This document shows positions 1 through 8,089 of a stretch of 64,000 nt of DNA, in pieces. The stretch is from Crocinitomicaceae bacterium (GTDB taxonomy: Bacteria; Bacteroidota; Bacteroidia; Flavobacteriales_D; Crocinitomicaceae): assembly GCA_018402525.1 (NCBI GenBank), contig JAGYIR010000011.1, forward strand, positions 434,001-498,000, in the 5' to 3' direction. The notes beneath the pieces are model-generated. The model saw nothing but the letters and a program-made list of their open reading frames with translations, did not search any database and was not told where the DNA came from. The translations under genes and the position numbers were made by a program. Positions within the stretch are counted from its first letter, which is position 1, and every line of letters begins with the position of its first letter.

Positions 1-92
1 CGCAGAACGTGATACTGTGGGCGGAGTGCTTCACCTACCAAATTAATTTAAAGCCTGTTCAAAATTCTTTTTGAAAAGTACAAAGCACGATG

Positions 93-121
93 TTGGTGGA
101 TTAAATACTTTATTAACTTTG
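93..121 (+). promoter_or_regulatory. Bacteroidota-type promoter for the dehydrogenase gene
   Basis: TTG at 93-95, an 18-base spacer and TAACTTTG at 114-121 match the Bacteroidota -33/-7 consensus. The start codon lies 33 bases downstream, so the leader is short. Bases 1-92 hold nothing I can identify. Confidence 0.6.
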
Positions 122-153
122 TTGACTTGTACTAAAATTTACATGTTGATCTA

Positions 154-1383
154 ATGAAGGATTTATTAGAAAAGTTTGAGAACAAACGACCGGAAATTGT
201 TTTTGAATGGAAGGATTCAGAAACAGAAGCAGAAGGTTGGGTTGTCATCAATTCATTGAGAGGTGGAGCCGCTGGAGGAGGAACAAGAATGAGAGTTGGA
301 TTGGACAAGCGAGAAGTCGAGTCGCTTGCAAAAACCATGGAAGTGAAGTTTACGGTTGCAGGTCCCGCTATTGGTGGAGCTAAATCAGGTATCAACTTCG
401 ACCCTAATGATCCAAGAAAGAAAGATGTATTAAGACGCTGGTACGCAGCTGTTACTCCATTGTTGAAGCATTATTATGGCACTGGGGGTGACTTAAACGT
501 TGACGAAATACATGAAGTGATTCCTATCACAGAAGATTGTGGTGTTTGGCATCCTCAAGAAGGCGTTTTTAATGGTCATTTTCAGCCAAGAGAAGCTCAA
601 AAAATACACCGAATTGGTCAATTGAGACAAGGTGTATTAAAAGTTATAGAAGACGAAAACTATTCCCCTAAAGTAGCCAACAAATACGTGATTGCAGATA
701 TGATCACTGGTTATGGTGTTGCAGAATCTGTAAAGCATTATTACTCTATCTGGGGTGGAAACGTAGAGGGCAAAAGAGTAATCGTTCAAGGCTGGGGGAA
801 TGTTGGCTCAGCGGCGACGTATTATTTGGCTCAACAAGGTGCTATTATTGTTGGAATAATTGACCGTGTTGGTGGATTAATCAATGAGAATGGTTTTTCA
901 ATGGAAGAAATTCGCGAGCTATTCTTGACCAAAGATGGCAATAAGCTGAATTGCGCTAATATGCTGCCGTATGAAGAAGTAAATGCGCGTATATGGGACT
1001 TAACAGCGGACGTATTTTTACCTTGTGCTGGTTCTAGAATGATCACTGAAGAGCAGTTGGATCGCATGATTCAAAATGGAGTTCAAGTCATTTCGGCTGG
1101 CGCAAATGTTCCTTTTGCAGACCCTGAAATTTTCTTTGGTAAGATTGCCGAAAAAGCCGATAATAACATTTCAATCATTCCCGACTTTATTTCCAACTGT
1201 GGAATGGCAAGGGTTTTCGCCTATTTAATGAGTAATGATCTAGGTGTTTTAACCGAGCAAGGTATCTTCGAAGATACGAGCGAAACGATCAAAAAAGCTT
1301 TACAAAACACCTATAATACGAATAATTCAAAAACTGGAATAGCCAAAACGGCATTCGAAATTGCACTTAAACAACTAATTTAA
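154..1383 (+). CDS. Glu/Leu/Phe/Val family amino-acid dehydrogenase
   Basis: This 409-residue protein belongs to the Glu/Leu/Phe/Val dehydrogenase family, which performs NAD(P)-dependent reversible oxidative deamination of an amino acid in the cytoplasm. The N-terminal substrate domain carries PAIGGAKSGI (residues 71-80), whose Lys77 is the expected catalytic or substrate lysine. The Rossmann domain carries GWGNVGS near residues 214-220. Length is slightly under typical hexameric glutamate dehydrogenases (about 420-450). The ATG is the first in frame after a clear promoter. Only 22 bases separate it from nhaD, so the two may be co-transcribed. Substrate (glutamate versus a branched-chain amino acid) cannot be settled by eye. 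Confidence 0.85.
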   Translation: MKDLLEKFENKRPEIVFEWKDSETEAEGWVVINSLRGGAAGGGTRMRVGLDKREVESLAKTMEVKFTVAGPAIGGAKSGINFDPNDPRKKDVLRRWYAAVTPLLKHYYGTGGDLNVDEIHEVIPITEDCGVWHPQEGVFNGHFQPREAQKIHRIGQLRQGVLKVIEDENYSPKVANKYVIADMITGYGVAESVKHYYSIWGGNVEGKRVIVQGWGNVGSAATYYLAQQGAIIVGIIDRVGGLINENGFSMEEIRELFLTKDGNKLNCANMLPYEEVNARIWDLTADVFLPCAGSRMITEEQLDRMIQNGVQVISAGANVPFADPEIFFGKIAEKADNNISIIPDFISNCGMARVFAYLMSNDLGVLTEQGIFEDTSETIKKALQNTYNTNNSKTGIAKTAFEIALKQLI

Positions 1384-1405
1384 ACTCAAGCTAAACTTTT
1401 AAACC

Positions 1406-2767
1406 ATGGAAATTTTTATCGTTTCTGTTTTCATTTTAGGATACCTTGCGATTACGCTAGAACACACGCTTAAAATTGATAAACTTATACCAGCACTTGT
1501 CATGATGGCGCTTGCTTGGGCTGGAATTGCTTTTGGATTGGATAATTTCACGACGTGGTTTGATAGTCACAATGCACACTTGATCAATGATTTTGCCAAC
1601 CTTCCTTTAGCCAATGAAATTGGCGACCATTCGGTTAAATCGAAGTCCATGTGGATGGAAGAAACACTGCTGCACCATTTTGGTAAAACATGTGAGATTT
1701 TAATCTTCCTAGTAGGAGCAATGACAATTGTAGAAATTGTCGATCACTTCAATGGATTTCAAACGATTAAAAGTATTATTAAAACAAAGAGAAAAACATA
1801 CCTTCTTTGGATCGTATGTATTTTGGCATTCATTCTATCTGCAATTATAGATAATTTAACCGCGACGATCGTGCTAATTACCATCTTGAGAAAACTTGTG
1901 AGTGATAAATCACTTCGCATGTGGTACGCTGGTCTTATTATCATTGCTGCAAATGCTGGTGGCGCTTGGTCACCGATTGGTGATGTCACCACGACAATGC
2001 TCTGGATGGCAAATAAGGTTTCTGCTAGTCACTTGATTCAACACCTGCTAATACCTTCGTTGGTTTGTATGATAATACCTACACTAATTGCTACATTCCT
2101 TCCTGTTTTCAAGGGAGAAATCGAAACAATCGACGTCGAAGAAAAAGTAAGCAAGAACAGTACACTTATGCTTGTCCTAGGATTGGGAATGATTGTTTTC
2201 GTGCCGATTTTTAAAACTGTTACCCACCTTCCTCCATACGTTGGTATGATGCTCTCTCTTGGAATCGTTTCACTTGTTGCTGAGTTTATTAGCAATCGAA
2301 ACTTTAGTATGTCCAATGTTGGACAAGAAACGCACGACCATGGTCCAACCTTCAAAGCGTTAAGTAAAATAGAAATGCCGTCAATATTATTCTTCTTGGG
2401 AATCTTAATGACCGTAGCTGCGTTAGAATCTCTAGGATTAATCTATATTTTCGGTCAAGACGTACTAACATCAGGTATTGATTTAGATTTCTTTGTGATT
2501 CTTCTAGGAGCTGGATCGGCACTCATTGACAACGTACCTTTAGTTGCGGCATCTATGGGAATGTTCCAAGAGCCAATGGATGCAGGACTTTGGCACTTTA
2601 TCGCTTATGCTGCTGGAACAGGTGGAAGTATGTTGATCATCGGATCTGCTGCCGGAGTGGTTGCAATGGGAATGGAGAAAATCTCTTTCTTCTGGTATTT
2701 AAAAAATATCGCACTTTTAGCTTTAATTGGTTACCTTGCAGGAGCTGGAGTGTTCTTATTGATTTAA
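1406..2767 (+). CDS. nhaD: NhaD-type Na+/H+ antiporter
   Basis: This 453-residue polytopic inner-membrane protein resembles NhaD sodium/proton antiporters, which export Na+ in exchange for protons. Family-like segments are HHFGKTCEILIFLVGAMT, DNLTATIVLITILRKL, ANAGGAWSPIGDVTTTMLW and, near the C-terminus, a second intramembrane Asp-Asn segment (ALIDNVPLVAASMGM). About eleven or twelve hydrophobic stretches are visible. It follows the dehydrogenase by 22 bases and precedes exbB by 33 bases. It is one of three different Nha families in the window (NhaA remnant and NhaC further on), which fits a saline or alkaline habitat. Confidence 0.88.
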   Translation: MEIFIVSVFILGYLAITLEHTLKIDKLIPALVMMALAWAGIAFGLDNFTTWFDSHNAHLINDFANLPLANEIGDHSVKSKSMWMEETLLHHFGKTCEILIFLVGAMTIVEIVDHFNGFQTIKSIIKTKRKTYLLWIVCILAFILSAIIDNLTATIVLITILRKLVSDKSLRMWYAGLIIIAANAGGAWSPIGDVTTTMLWMANKVSASHLIQHLLIPSLVCMIIPTLIATFLPVFKGEIETIDVEEKVSKNSTLMLVLGLGMIVFVPIFKTVTHLPPYVGMMLSLGIVSLVAEFISNRNFSMSNVGQETHDHGPTFKALSKIEMPSILFFLGILMTVAALESLGLIYIFGQDVLTSGIDLDFFVILLGAGSALIDNVPLVAASMGMFQEPMDAGLWHFIAYAAGTGGSMLIIGSAAGVVAMGMEKISFFWYLKNIALLALIGYLAGAGVFLLI

Positions 2768-2800
2768 TAATAATTAATCTTTCTAAACGTTATAGAAATT

Positions 2801-3493
2801 ATGAGTGTTTCTTTTTTATTACAGCTTGATATTGTCGGTGAAACAAACACTGGTGTTAAAGATGTTCCATTGTGGGATATCATCAGTGGTGCAAGTCAAG
2901 GATTCGGACTTGTGATTAACGTCATCCTTGCCCTGATGCTTGGTTACGCGATTTTCATTTTTGTTGAACGCTATTTGGCATTGAGAAAAGCAACAAAGGA
3001 AGAAAAAGGATTTATTTCAAAAATCAAGGATTACATCATGGATGGTAAGATTGATTCTGCAAAGGACTACTGTTCGCGATCTAATTCACCATCTGCTCGA
3101 ATGATTGAAAAAGGAATTTCACGTCTTGGTCGACCAATAGAAACTATTTCTGCATCCATTGAAAATGCTGCGAAACTGGAAATTTTACGTTTGGAACAAC
3201 GATTGAGCTTTTTAGCGACGGCTGCGGGTGCTGCACCAATGATTGGGTTCTTAGGAACAACAGTTGGTATGGTAATGGTATTTATCGATTTACAGAATGC
3301 GACTTCTTTAGAGTTAAAAATTATCGCACCAGGGATTATGACTGCAATGATTACAACCGTTGCAGGTCTGATTGTAGGTATCGTTGCGTACGTTGGATAT
3401 AACTTTTTAGTCGCTCGAATCGGGCGTGTTGTGTACCAAATGGAAAATGACGCGTTAGACTTTATGGATTTATTACACCAACCAGGTAAATAG
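2801..3493 (+). CDS. exbB: ExbB/TolQ/MotA-family proton channel subunit
   Basis: This 230-residue inner-membrane protein is the ExbB/TolQ-type stator that, with ExbD, couples proton flow to TonB. The first transmembrane segment lies near residues 34-54, followed by a cytoplasmic helical domain (55-135). Two further membrane segments contain GFLGTTVGMVMVF and the PGIMTAMITTVAGL stretch typical of the family. It is the first of four tightly packed genes (exbB, exbD, a TonB-like protein, folC); the exbB-exbD gap is 5 bases. No TonB-dependent receptor lies in the window, so the complex presumably serves receptors encoded elsewhere. Confidence 0.9.
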   Translation: MSVSFLLQLDIVGETNTGVKDVPLWDIISGASQGFGLVINVILALMLGYAIFIFVERYLALRKATKEEKGFISKIKDYIMDGKIDSAKDYCSRSNSPSARMIEKGISRLGRPIETISASIENAAKLEILRLEQRLSFLATAAGAAPMIGFLGTTVGMVMVFIDLQNATSLELKIIAPGIMTAMITTVAGLIVGIVAYVGYNFLVARIGRVVYQMENDALDFMDLLHQPGK

Positions 3494-3498
3494 AAAAA

Positions 3499-3906
3499 AT
3501 GAATTTAGGAACAAAAAATAAAGTCAAAATTGAAGGTGGAATGGCTTCCATGACTGATTTGGTGTTCTTGCTATTGATCTTCTTCATTATCATGAGTTTG
3601 ATGAGTAACAATCAAACACCTATCGATTTACCTGAAGCAAGCGATTTACCACCTGTTCAAGACCCCGTAACGGCCACTGTTATTATTACTGAGGATAATC
3701 AATATGTTGTTTTACCAGGAGGGACCATGGAGCAGCCATTGGAGTTTGAAGACATTAAGGAAATGACAGCTGCGGCGGTAGAAAGTTCTGGTGCAATGAA
3801 ACTTAAAATAGCTGGCCATCGTAAAGCTAGTTATGAAGCAATCTTTAACGTACTTGCTTTGTCACAAGCTAACGGCTGGGATCCAGTCCTTGCTTACAAT
3901 AAATAA
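3499..3906 (+). CDS. exbD: ExbD/TolR-family biopolymer transport protein
   Basis: This 135-residue protein has a short cytoplasmic N-terminus, one transmembrane helix (about residues 20-41) and a periplasmic domain, the ExbD/TolR layout. Asp20, in MTDLVFLLLIFFII at the start of the helix, matches the protonatable aspartate that ExbD needs to use the proton gradient. The gene is 5 bases after exbB and 3 bases before the TonB-like gene, so the three products are almost certainly made together as one energising complex. Confidence 0.9.
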   Translation: MNLGTKNKVKIEGGMASMTDLVFLLLIFFIIMSLMSNNQTPIDLPEASDLPPVQDPVTATVIITEDNQYVVLPGGTMEQPLEFEDIKEMTAAAVESSGAMKLKIAGHRKASYEAIFNVLALSQANGWDPVLAYNK

Positions 3907-3909
3907 GTT

Positions 3910-4647
3910 ATGGCAACAATTCCAATAGTAGATACCATCGACAAGCGTAAAGGGGCAATTGCCGCTACGGTTGTGATGCTGTTGCTGTTGATTTATTTGT
4001 TGCTAACTACGTTCGAGATGGCTGACCCACCACCAAAAGATCCTGTTTTAAAAACTGAGACTGTCATTCCCGACGAACTCATATTAAAAGAGCTCAAGGT
4101 TGAAGGTGGAGCAGGTTCAGGAAGTCCCTCCGATGATCCCATTGACGATCCAAAACCTGTGACGCAGGAAATAATTACAAAAACAAGTAATCCAGATACC
4201 AAAGTCAATACGGGCAAAGGTAAAACTACAACCACTGAAAACTCCAAGGAAACGAGCACGACCAAGGAGCAATCGAATGATCCATTTGCCCCAGGAGGAA
4301 AAGGCGGAGAAAATGGTGGTGGTGAAGGTGATAAGTTTGGAAAGGATAGTGGTAATGGAAAAGATGGGAAAACTGGCAGCGGAAATGGCGAAGGTCGTAT
4401 CCGAATAAAAGATCCCTCTATCCCTGATTTGAAATCGAATGTGGATGTGGTCATTCACTTGAAATTAACTATTGATGCACAAGGAAATGTTGTGAGTGCG
4501 CAAAACATTGCAGCCAAAACGACTACTACAGATCAAATTTTGATCAATAAAGTTATTCATGAAGTTAAAAAACAGGTGAAGTACAACAAAGAACCTGGAG
4601 CTGCACTTGCCAATGTCTACATGCCAGTCAATATCAAAGCACAATAA
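3910..4647 (+). CDS. TonB-family energy transducer
   Basis: This 245-residue protein has one N-terminal membrane anchor (residues about 16-34), a long Pro/Gly/Lys/Thr-rich periplasmic spacer (about 40-165) and a folded C-terminal region (about 178-245). The C-terminal region includes VVIHLKLTIDAQGNVVSAQ, which resembles the beta-strand pattern of TonB C-terminal domains. It should reach across the periplasm and pass ExbB/ExbD energy to outer-membrane receptors. The C-terminal domain is short and divergent, so a TolA-like role is possible. Its 3' end overlaps the predicted folC start by 35 bases. Confidence 0.8.
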   Translation: MATIPIVDTIDKRKGAIAATVVMLLLLIYLLLTTFEMADPPPKDPVLKTETVIPDELILKELKVEGGAGSGSPSDDPIDDPKPVTQEIITKTSNPDTKVNTGKGKTTTTENSKETSTTKEQSNDPFAPGGKGGENGGGEGDKFGKDSGNGKDGKTGSGNGEGRIRIKDPSIPDLKSNVDVVIHLKLTIDAQGNVVSAQNIAAKTTTTDQILINKVIHEVKKQVKYNKEPGAALANVYMPVNIKAQ

Positions 4648-5869
4648 CGACTACCAAAGGGAGATTGAATGGCTTTTTCAGCAATTCCCATCCTACCAAA
4701 ACATTGGAGCTAAAGCATTCAAACCAACGTTAGCAAACAGTCGCGCCATTTGTGAATTTCTTGGAAATCCTGAACGTCAACTTAAGTTTATACACGTCGC
4801 TGGGAGCAATGGAAAAGGATCGACAAGTAGTATGCTAGCTTCCATTTTAACCGAAGCTGGATATAAAGTCGGATTGTTTACTTCTCCCCATATTAAAGAT
4901 TTCAGAGAGCGCATTCGAATCAATGGAATACAGATTACGGAAGAGAAAGTCATTGAATTTATCCAAAAGATCAAACAAGCAACACTTTCATTTGAACCTT
5001 CCTTTTTTGAAATTACTTTTGGTTTAGCACTGGAATATTTCAACGAAGAGAAGTGTGATTATTGTGTCATCGAAACAGGACTAGGTGGGCGACTTGACGC
5101 AACAAACATTATTACTCCCCTGCTCAGTATTATTACAAACATCAGTCTGGAACATACAGCAATACTTGGGGATACCTTGGAGGAAATCGCAGTTGAAAAG
5201 GCAGGGATTATTAAGGAGAATATACCAGTGGTTGCTGGTGAAACGGCACCTCACCTCTACCCCATTTTTGAGCGAATCGCTAAAGAAAGAAATGCGCGGA
5301 TGATAAGAAGCATTTCGGTTGCCGATATCGATAATTTTAAAACTCCACTACTGGGTTATTATCAATTGGAAAATTTGAGAACAGTTCTTTGTTCCTGTCA
5401 ACTGCTTGCAGAACAAGGTATACATCTAAATCCGACGATTATCCAGAAGGGATTAGACAATTTATTCACGAACTCCGGTTTTTCAGGGCGTCTACAAATT
5501 GTATCAGAATCCCCGTTGACGATTTTTGATGTCTCGCACAATCCCGCTGGAATAGAAGCGTCATTTCTTACCATTTCTAGCCTCAATAAAGGACAATTGC
5601 ACATTGTGTATGGAACCAGTGGAGACAAAGACGTGGATAGCATCCTTGAAGTACTGCCGAAACATGCCAATTATTATTTTACTGCTTTCAAAAGTGAACG
5701 TAGCATACGTCTCGAAGACCTCACCTCAACTACACAGTCATTTAACCCAATTTCGAAAACTTTTTTTTCAGATCCACATCTCGCACTGAAATCGGCACAA
5801 AACAATGCAAATCATGCAGATACAATTGTGGTTATTGGTAGCTTTTTTTTAATCTCCGATTTTTTTTAA
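4613..5869 (+). CDS. folC: Bifunctional folylpolyglutamate/dihydrofolate synthase
   Basis: FolC ligates glutamate to dihydropteroate and to reduced folates in the cytoplasm. Visible motifs are the nucleotide loop HVAGSNGKGSTSS (near residue 62), TSPHIKDFRERI, ETGLGGRLDATN, the SLEHTAILGDTLEEIAVEKAG segment and DVSHNPAG. Length (418) is normal. The ATG at 4613 lies inside the end of the TonB-like gene (35-base overlap). A TTG six bases earlier is possible, but no start exists closer to the family's usual N-terminus. The unusual overlap implies translational coupling. The gene ends in a T-rich tract without an obvious hairpin. Confidence 0.9.
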   Translation: MSTCQSISKHNNDYQREIEWLFQQFPSYQNIGAKAFKPTLANSRAICEFLGNPERQLKFIHVAGSNGKGSTSSMLASILTEAGYKVGLFTSPHIKDFRERIRINGIQITEEKVIEFIQKIKQATLSFEPSFFEITFGLALEYFNEEKCDYCVIETGLGGRLDATNIITPLLSIITNISLEHTAILGDTLEEIAVEKAGIIKENIPVVAGETAPHLYPIFERIAKERNARMIRSISVADIDNFKTPLLGYYQLENLRTVLCSCQLLAEQGIHLNPTIIQKGLDNLFTNSGFSGRLQIVSESPLTIFDVSHNPAGIEASFLTISSLNKGQLHIVYGTSGDKDVDSILEVLPKHANYYFTAFKSERSIRLEDLTSTTQSFNPISKTFFSDPHLALKSAQNNANHADTIVVIGSFFLISDFF

Positions 5870-5887
5870 TTTTTTTCTTTTAACGAC

Positions 5888-5917
5888 TTGTTTTTATAAA
5901 ATAATCACTTACATTTG
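5888..5917 (+). promoter_or_regulatory. Promoter of the tRNA-Val locus
   Basis: TTG (5888-5890), 19 bases, then TACATTTG (5910-5917) is a full Bacteroidota -33/-7 match. It sits about 100 bases before the intact tRNA and about 40 before a tRNA-like fragment. Confidence 0.6.
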
Positions 5918-5953
5918 CACACGCTTTTGGTAAACGAACCAAAAAGAGCAGTA

Positions 5954-6012
5954 CAATTTGGGGGATTGACTTCGTCGCTGCTTACGCGGTAGCTCAGTTG
6001 GTTTAACAAGTA
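5954..6012 (+). pseudogene. tRNA fragment duplicated upstream of tRNA-Val
   Basis: The stretch ATTTGGGGGATT at 5956-5967 reappears at the start of the intact tRNA (6015-6026), with 15 of 17 surrounding bases shared. AGCTCAGTTGGTTTA at 5991-6005 equals the D-arm of the intact gene. No anticodon or T-arm follows, so this is a truncated copy and cannot fold as a tRNA. Confidence 0.55.
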
Positions 6013-6018
6013 TGATTT

Positions 6019-6093
6019 GGGGGATTAGCTCAGTTGGTTTAGAGCACCTGCCTTACAAGCAGGGGGTCACTGGTTCGAATCCAGTATTCCCCA
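6019..6093 (+). tRNA. tRNA-Val (anticodon UAC)
   Basis: A complete 75-base cloverleaf can be drawn by eye. The acceptor GGGGGAT pairs with ATTCCCC (one G-T), then come T8-A9 and the D-arm GCTC...GAGC. The anticodon arm is CCTGC-CTTACAA-GCAGG with anticodon TAC, and the T-arm is ACTGG-TTCGAAT-CCAGT. The discriminator base is A, and the 3' CCA is not encoded (CAA follows). The gene reads valine codons GUA/GUG and is followed by a strong terminator. Confidence 0.93.
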
Positions 6094-6098
6094 CAATG

Positions 6099-6128
6099 AA
6101 AAGCTTCACTTTTAGTGAGGCTTTTTTT
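6099..6128 (+). terminator. Intrinsic terminator of tRNA-Val
   Basis: The stem AAGCTTCAC / GTGAGGCTT (9 bp, one G-T) closes a TTTTA loop and is followed by a run of T, six bases after the tRNA. Confidence 0.75.
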
Positions 6129-6130
6129 AT

Positions 6131-6220
6131 TCCCATTAGTTGTGGTTGGTTTGGAGAACAGTAAGTAAAAAGGTCACTGGCACCCTGCTTAGCAGCAGAC
6201 AGGGAATCCAGTATTCCCCA
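6131..6220 (+). pseudogene. Degenerate full-length tRNA-Val copy
   Basis: ATTAGTTGTGGTTGGTTTGG (6135-6154) resembles the D-arm region of the intact tRNA. GGTCACTGG (6172-6180) and AATCCAGTATTCCCCA (6205-6220) match its variable loop, T-stem and acceptor 3' strand. The T-loop is replaced by about 22 unrelated bases and no anticodon stem remains. It is a decayed tandem copy. Confidence 0.6.
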
Positions 6221-6227
6221 ATCATAG

Positions 6228-6260
6228 AAGCATTTGCCGTTGGTAAGTGCTTTTTTTTTG
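6228..6260 (+). terminator. Terminator remnant after the decayed tRNA copy
   Basis: AGCATTT / AAGTGCT (7 bp with one G-T) closes a 9-base loop and is followed by nine T. It occupies the same place relative to the decayed copy as the terminator does after the intact tRNA. Confidence 0.6.
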
Positions 6261-6274
6261 CACACTAATTCCAT

Positions 6275-6320
6275 TGATAAGCTCAGTTGGTTTTAGAGCA
6301 TCCCGTCGCACAGGAGATCA
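6275..6320 (+). pseudogene. 5' half of another tRNA copy
   Basis: GATAAGCTCAGTTGGTTTTAGAGCA matches the D-arm of the tRNA-Val gene with one substitution and one inserted T. It then diverges into a different anticodon-arm-like stretch (CCCGTCGCACAGG) and stops at an A-run. No T-arm or acceptor 3' strand follows. Confidence 0.5.
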
Positions 6321-6383
6321 AAAAAATCATCCGTGAATAATCCACACTTTTTCTTACCTTCGGTAAAACAATTCTGCCCAAGC

Positions 6384-8012
6384 ATGAAGTATATTTTCCT
6401 TGTAGCCATCATAGGTTCTCTCTTCTTTACAGCAAAAAGTCAGGAAGATAATAGTCTGTATTGCGGTCAAAATCACTACCGAAGCTGGTGGGATGTTCAG
6501 CACTATACGTTGAAAATGGAATTGAGTGCAGAAAGCAAATCACTCAAGGGCAGTAATACCATTCTTGCTAACGTTGTCACAGCTCCAAGCGATACGCTTC
6601 AAATCGATCTTCAAGAACCCTTGAAAATCAAATGCATTCGTTACAAGGGGAAAAAACTAAAATATACCAGAAACGGGACAGTAAATCTAGTCGTTGGGAA
6701 GTTTTCCAGTTTGGTGATTGGTGATGCGTTTGAATTAGAAATCAGCTACTCTGGAAAACCAACAGTCGCTTTCAATCCCCCATGGGACGGTGGCGTTGTA
6801 TTTAAAAAAGATACGAATAAAAATCCGTGGATGGCGGTTGCCTGTCAAGGAATTGGTGCGAGCGTCTGGTGGCCGTGTAAAGATGATCCTAGCGATGAAC
6901 CCAACAAAGGAATCGATATGTATTATACGACATCTAGCGATCTGACAGCCATCGGAAATGGTCGATTGATCAACAAAAAAACTATTTCAAAGAAAAAAAC
7001 GGAATGGCACTGGAAAACTTCAGAACCTATCAACTTATACGACGTTACTTTCTATATCGGCGACTACGTTCATTGGTCGGATTCAATGCCTGGAGAAAAT
7101 GGAACACTGACCTTAGATTACTACGTACTGAGAAAAAATTTAGAGAAAGCAAAAAAACAGTTTGTAGTCGTGCGACCGATGATTGATTGTTTCGAAGACT
7201 GGTTCGGGCCCTACCCTTTTTATGCAGACGGTTTTAAATTGGTTGAATCTCCTTATTTGGGAATGGAGCACCAAAGTGCCATTGCGTATGGAAACGAATA
7301 CCGTATGGGTTACTTAGGCATGGACAGAAGTATGACAGGAGTCGGTTTGTTGTTCGACTTCATCATCGTACATGAATCGGGACACGAATGGTTTGGAAAT
7401 AATATTTCAATCGAAGATGTTGCCTACATGTGGATTCACGAAGGGTTTACAACCTATTCAGAAACGATTTTTGCTGAATGCCAATTTGGAAAAGAAAAGG
7501 CATACCAGTACCAACGTGGCTTGTGGAATAACATTCAAAACGATGCTCCCATGGAAGGTACTCCTGAGCATTGCGATGGAGGAAGCAACGACCATTACGA
7601 CAAAGGTGCTGCCATGATTCACATGATTCGCATGGTGATGAACGATGATCTTAAATTCAAATCACTTTTACGAGGTTTAAACACGGAATTTGGAAAGGGA
7701 ACCGTCAACGGAAAAGATGTTGAAACATACATAAATACTTTTGCTAGCAAAGACTTCACTCCTCTTTTTGATCAGTACTTAAGAACGAACCAAATTCCGG
7801 AATTGGTGCTAGAAAAAACCGATAATGGTACAATTGCCTATCGCTGGGAAAATTGCATCGCTGGATTTAATCTTCCTATATTGGTAGATCTGCAAGGAAC
7901 AGAAATGTGGCTTTATCCAACTCCAGAATGGCAATCATTTGACACGGAACTCGACTTAGAAAATAACATCACCGTCGACAAAAACTATTACATCTCAGTC
8001 ACGAAAAAGTGA
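6384..8012 (+). CDS. Secreted M1-family zinc aminopeptidase
   Basis: This 542-residue M1 metallopeptidase should trim N-terminal residues from peptides outside the cytoplasm. Zinc ligands H330, H334 and E353 are seen in HESGHEWFG and 18 residues later in WIHEGF. The substrate-binding GMEHQ motif stands in for the family's GAMEN. The protein ends soon after the thermolysin-like domain and lacks the long C-terminal helical domain of PepN. I chose the ATG at 6384 because it begins a signal peptide (MKYIFLVAIIGSLFFTAKS, then Gln); a GTG at 6333 only adds a non-hydrophobic tail. It is likely monocistronic. Confidence 0.88.
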   Translation: MKYIFLVAIIGSLFFTAKSQEDNSLYCGQNHYRSWWDVQHYTLKMELSAESKSLKGSNTILANVVTAPSDTLQIDLQEPLKIKCIRYKGKKLKYTRNGTVNLVVGKFSSLVIGDAFELEISYSGKPTVAFNPPWDGGVVFKKDTNKNPWMAVACQGIGASVWWPCKDDPSDEPNKGIDMYYTTSSDLTAIGNGRLINKKTISKKKTEWHWKTSEPINLYDVTFYIGDYVHWSDSMPGENGTLTLDYYVLRKNLEKAKKQFVVVRPMIDCFEDWFGPYPFYADGFKLVESPYLGMEHQSAIAYGNEYRMGYLGMDRSMTGVGLLFDFIIVHESGHEWFGNNISIEDVAYMWIHEGFTTYSETIFAECQFGKEKAYQYQRGLWNNIQNDAPMEGTPEHCDGGSNDHYDKGAAMIHMIRMVMNDDLKFKSLLRGLNTEFGKGTVNGKDVETYINTFASKDFTPLFDQYLRTNQIPELVLEKTDNGTIAYRWENCIAGFNLPILVDLQGTEMWLYPTPEWQSFDTELDLENNITVDKNYYISVTKK

Positions 8013-8032
8013 TTTAGAATCGTTCTAAACCG

Positions 8033-8059
8033 TTGTTTCTTTGAATTTCACTATCTTTG
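8033..8059 (+). promoter_or_regulatory. Promoter of trhO
   Basis: TTG (8033-8035), a 16-base spacer and TATCTTTG (8052-8059); the start codon is 31 bases downstream. Confidence 0.5.
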
Positions 8060-8089
8060 CTCCACTATCGAATTTAATTAAAATATAGC

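Noticed and set aside
831-1067. Minus-strand frame inside the dehydrogenase gene
   Set aside because: Antisense shadow of a strongly conserved gene, with no promoter or recognisable product. The same reasoning applies to the other short antisense frames inside real genes throughout the window.
3993-4458. Two long antisense frames (153 and 113 codons) opposite the TonB-like gene
   Set aside because: They are low-complexity Ser/Pro/Phe-rich shadows of the Gly/Lys/Thr-rich spacer of the plus-strand protein; no plausible start context or domain was seen.
6053-6274. Minus-strand open frame of 73 codons ending GNTGFEPVTPCL
   Set aside because: This is the classic false protein read antisense through a tRNA (the T-arm reads as GFEPVT). 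It overlaps the intact tRNA-Val and its decayed copy.
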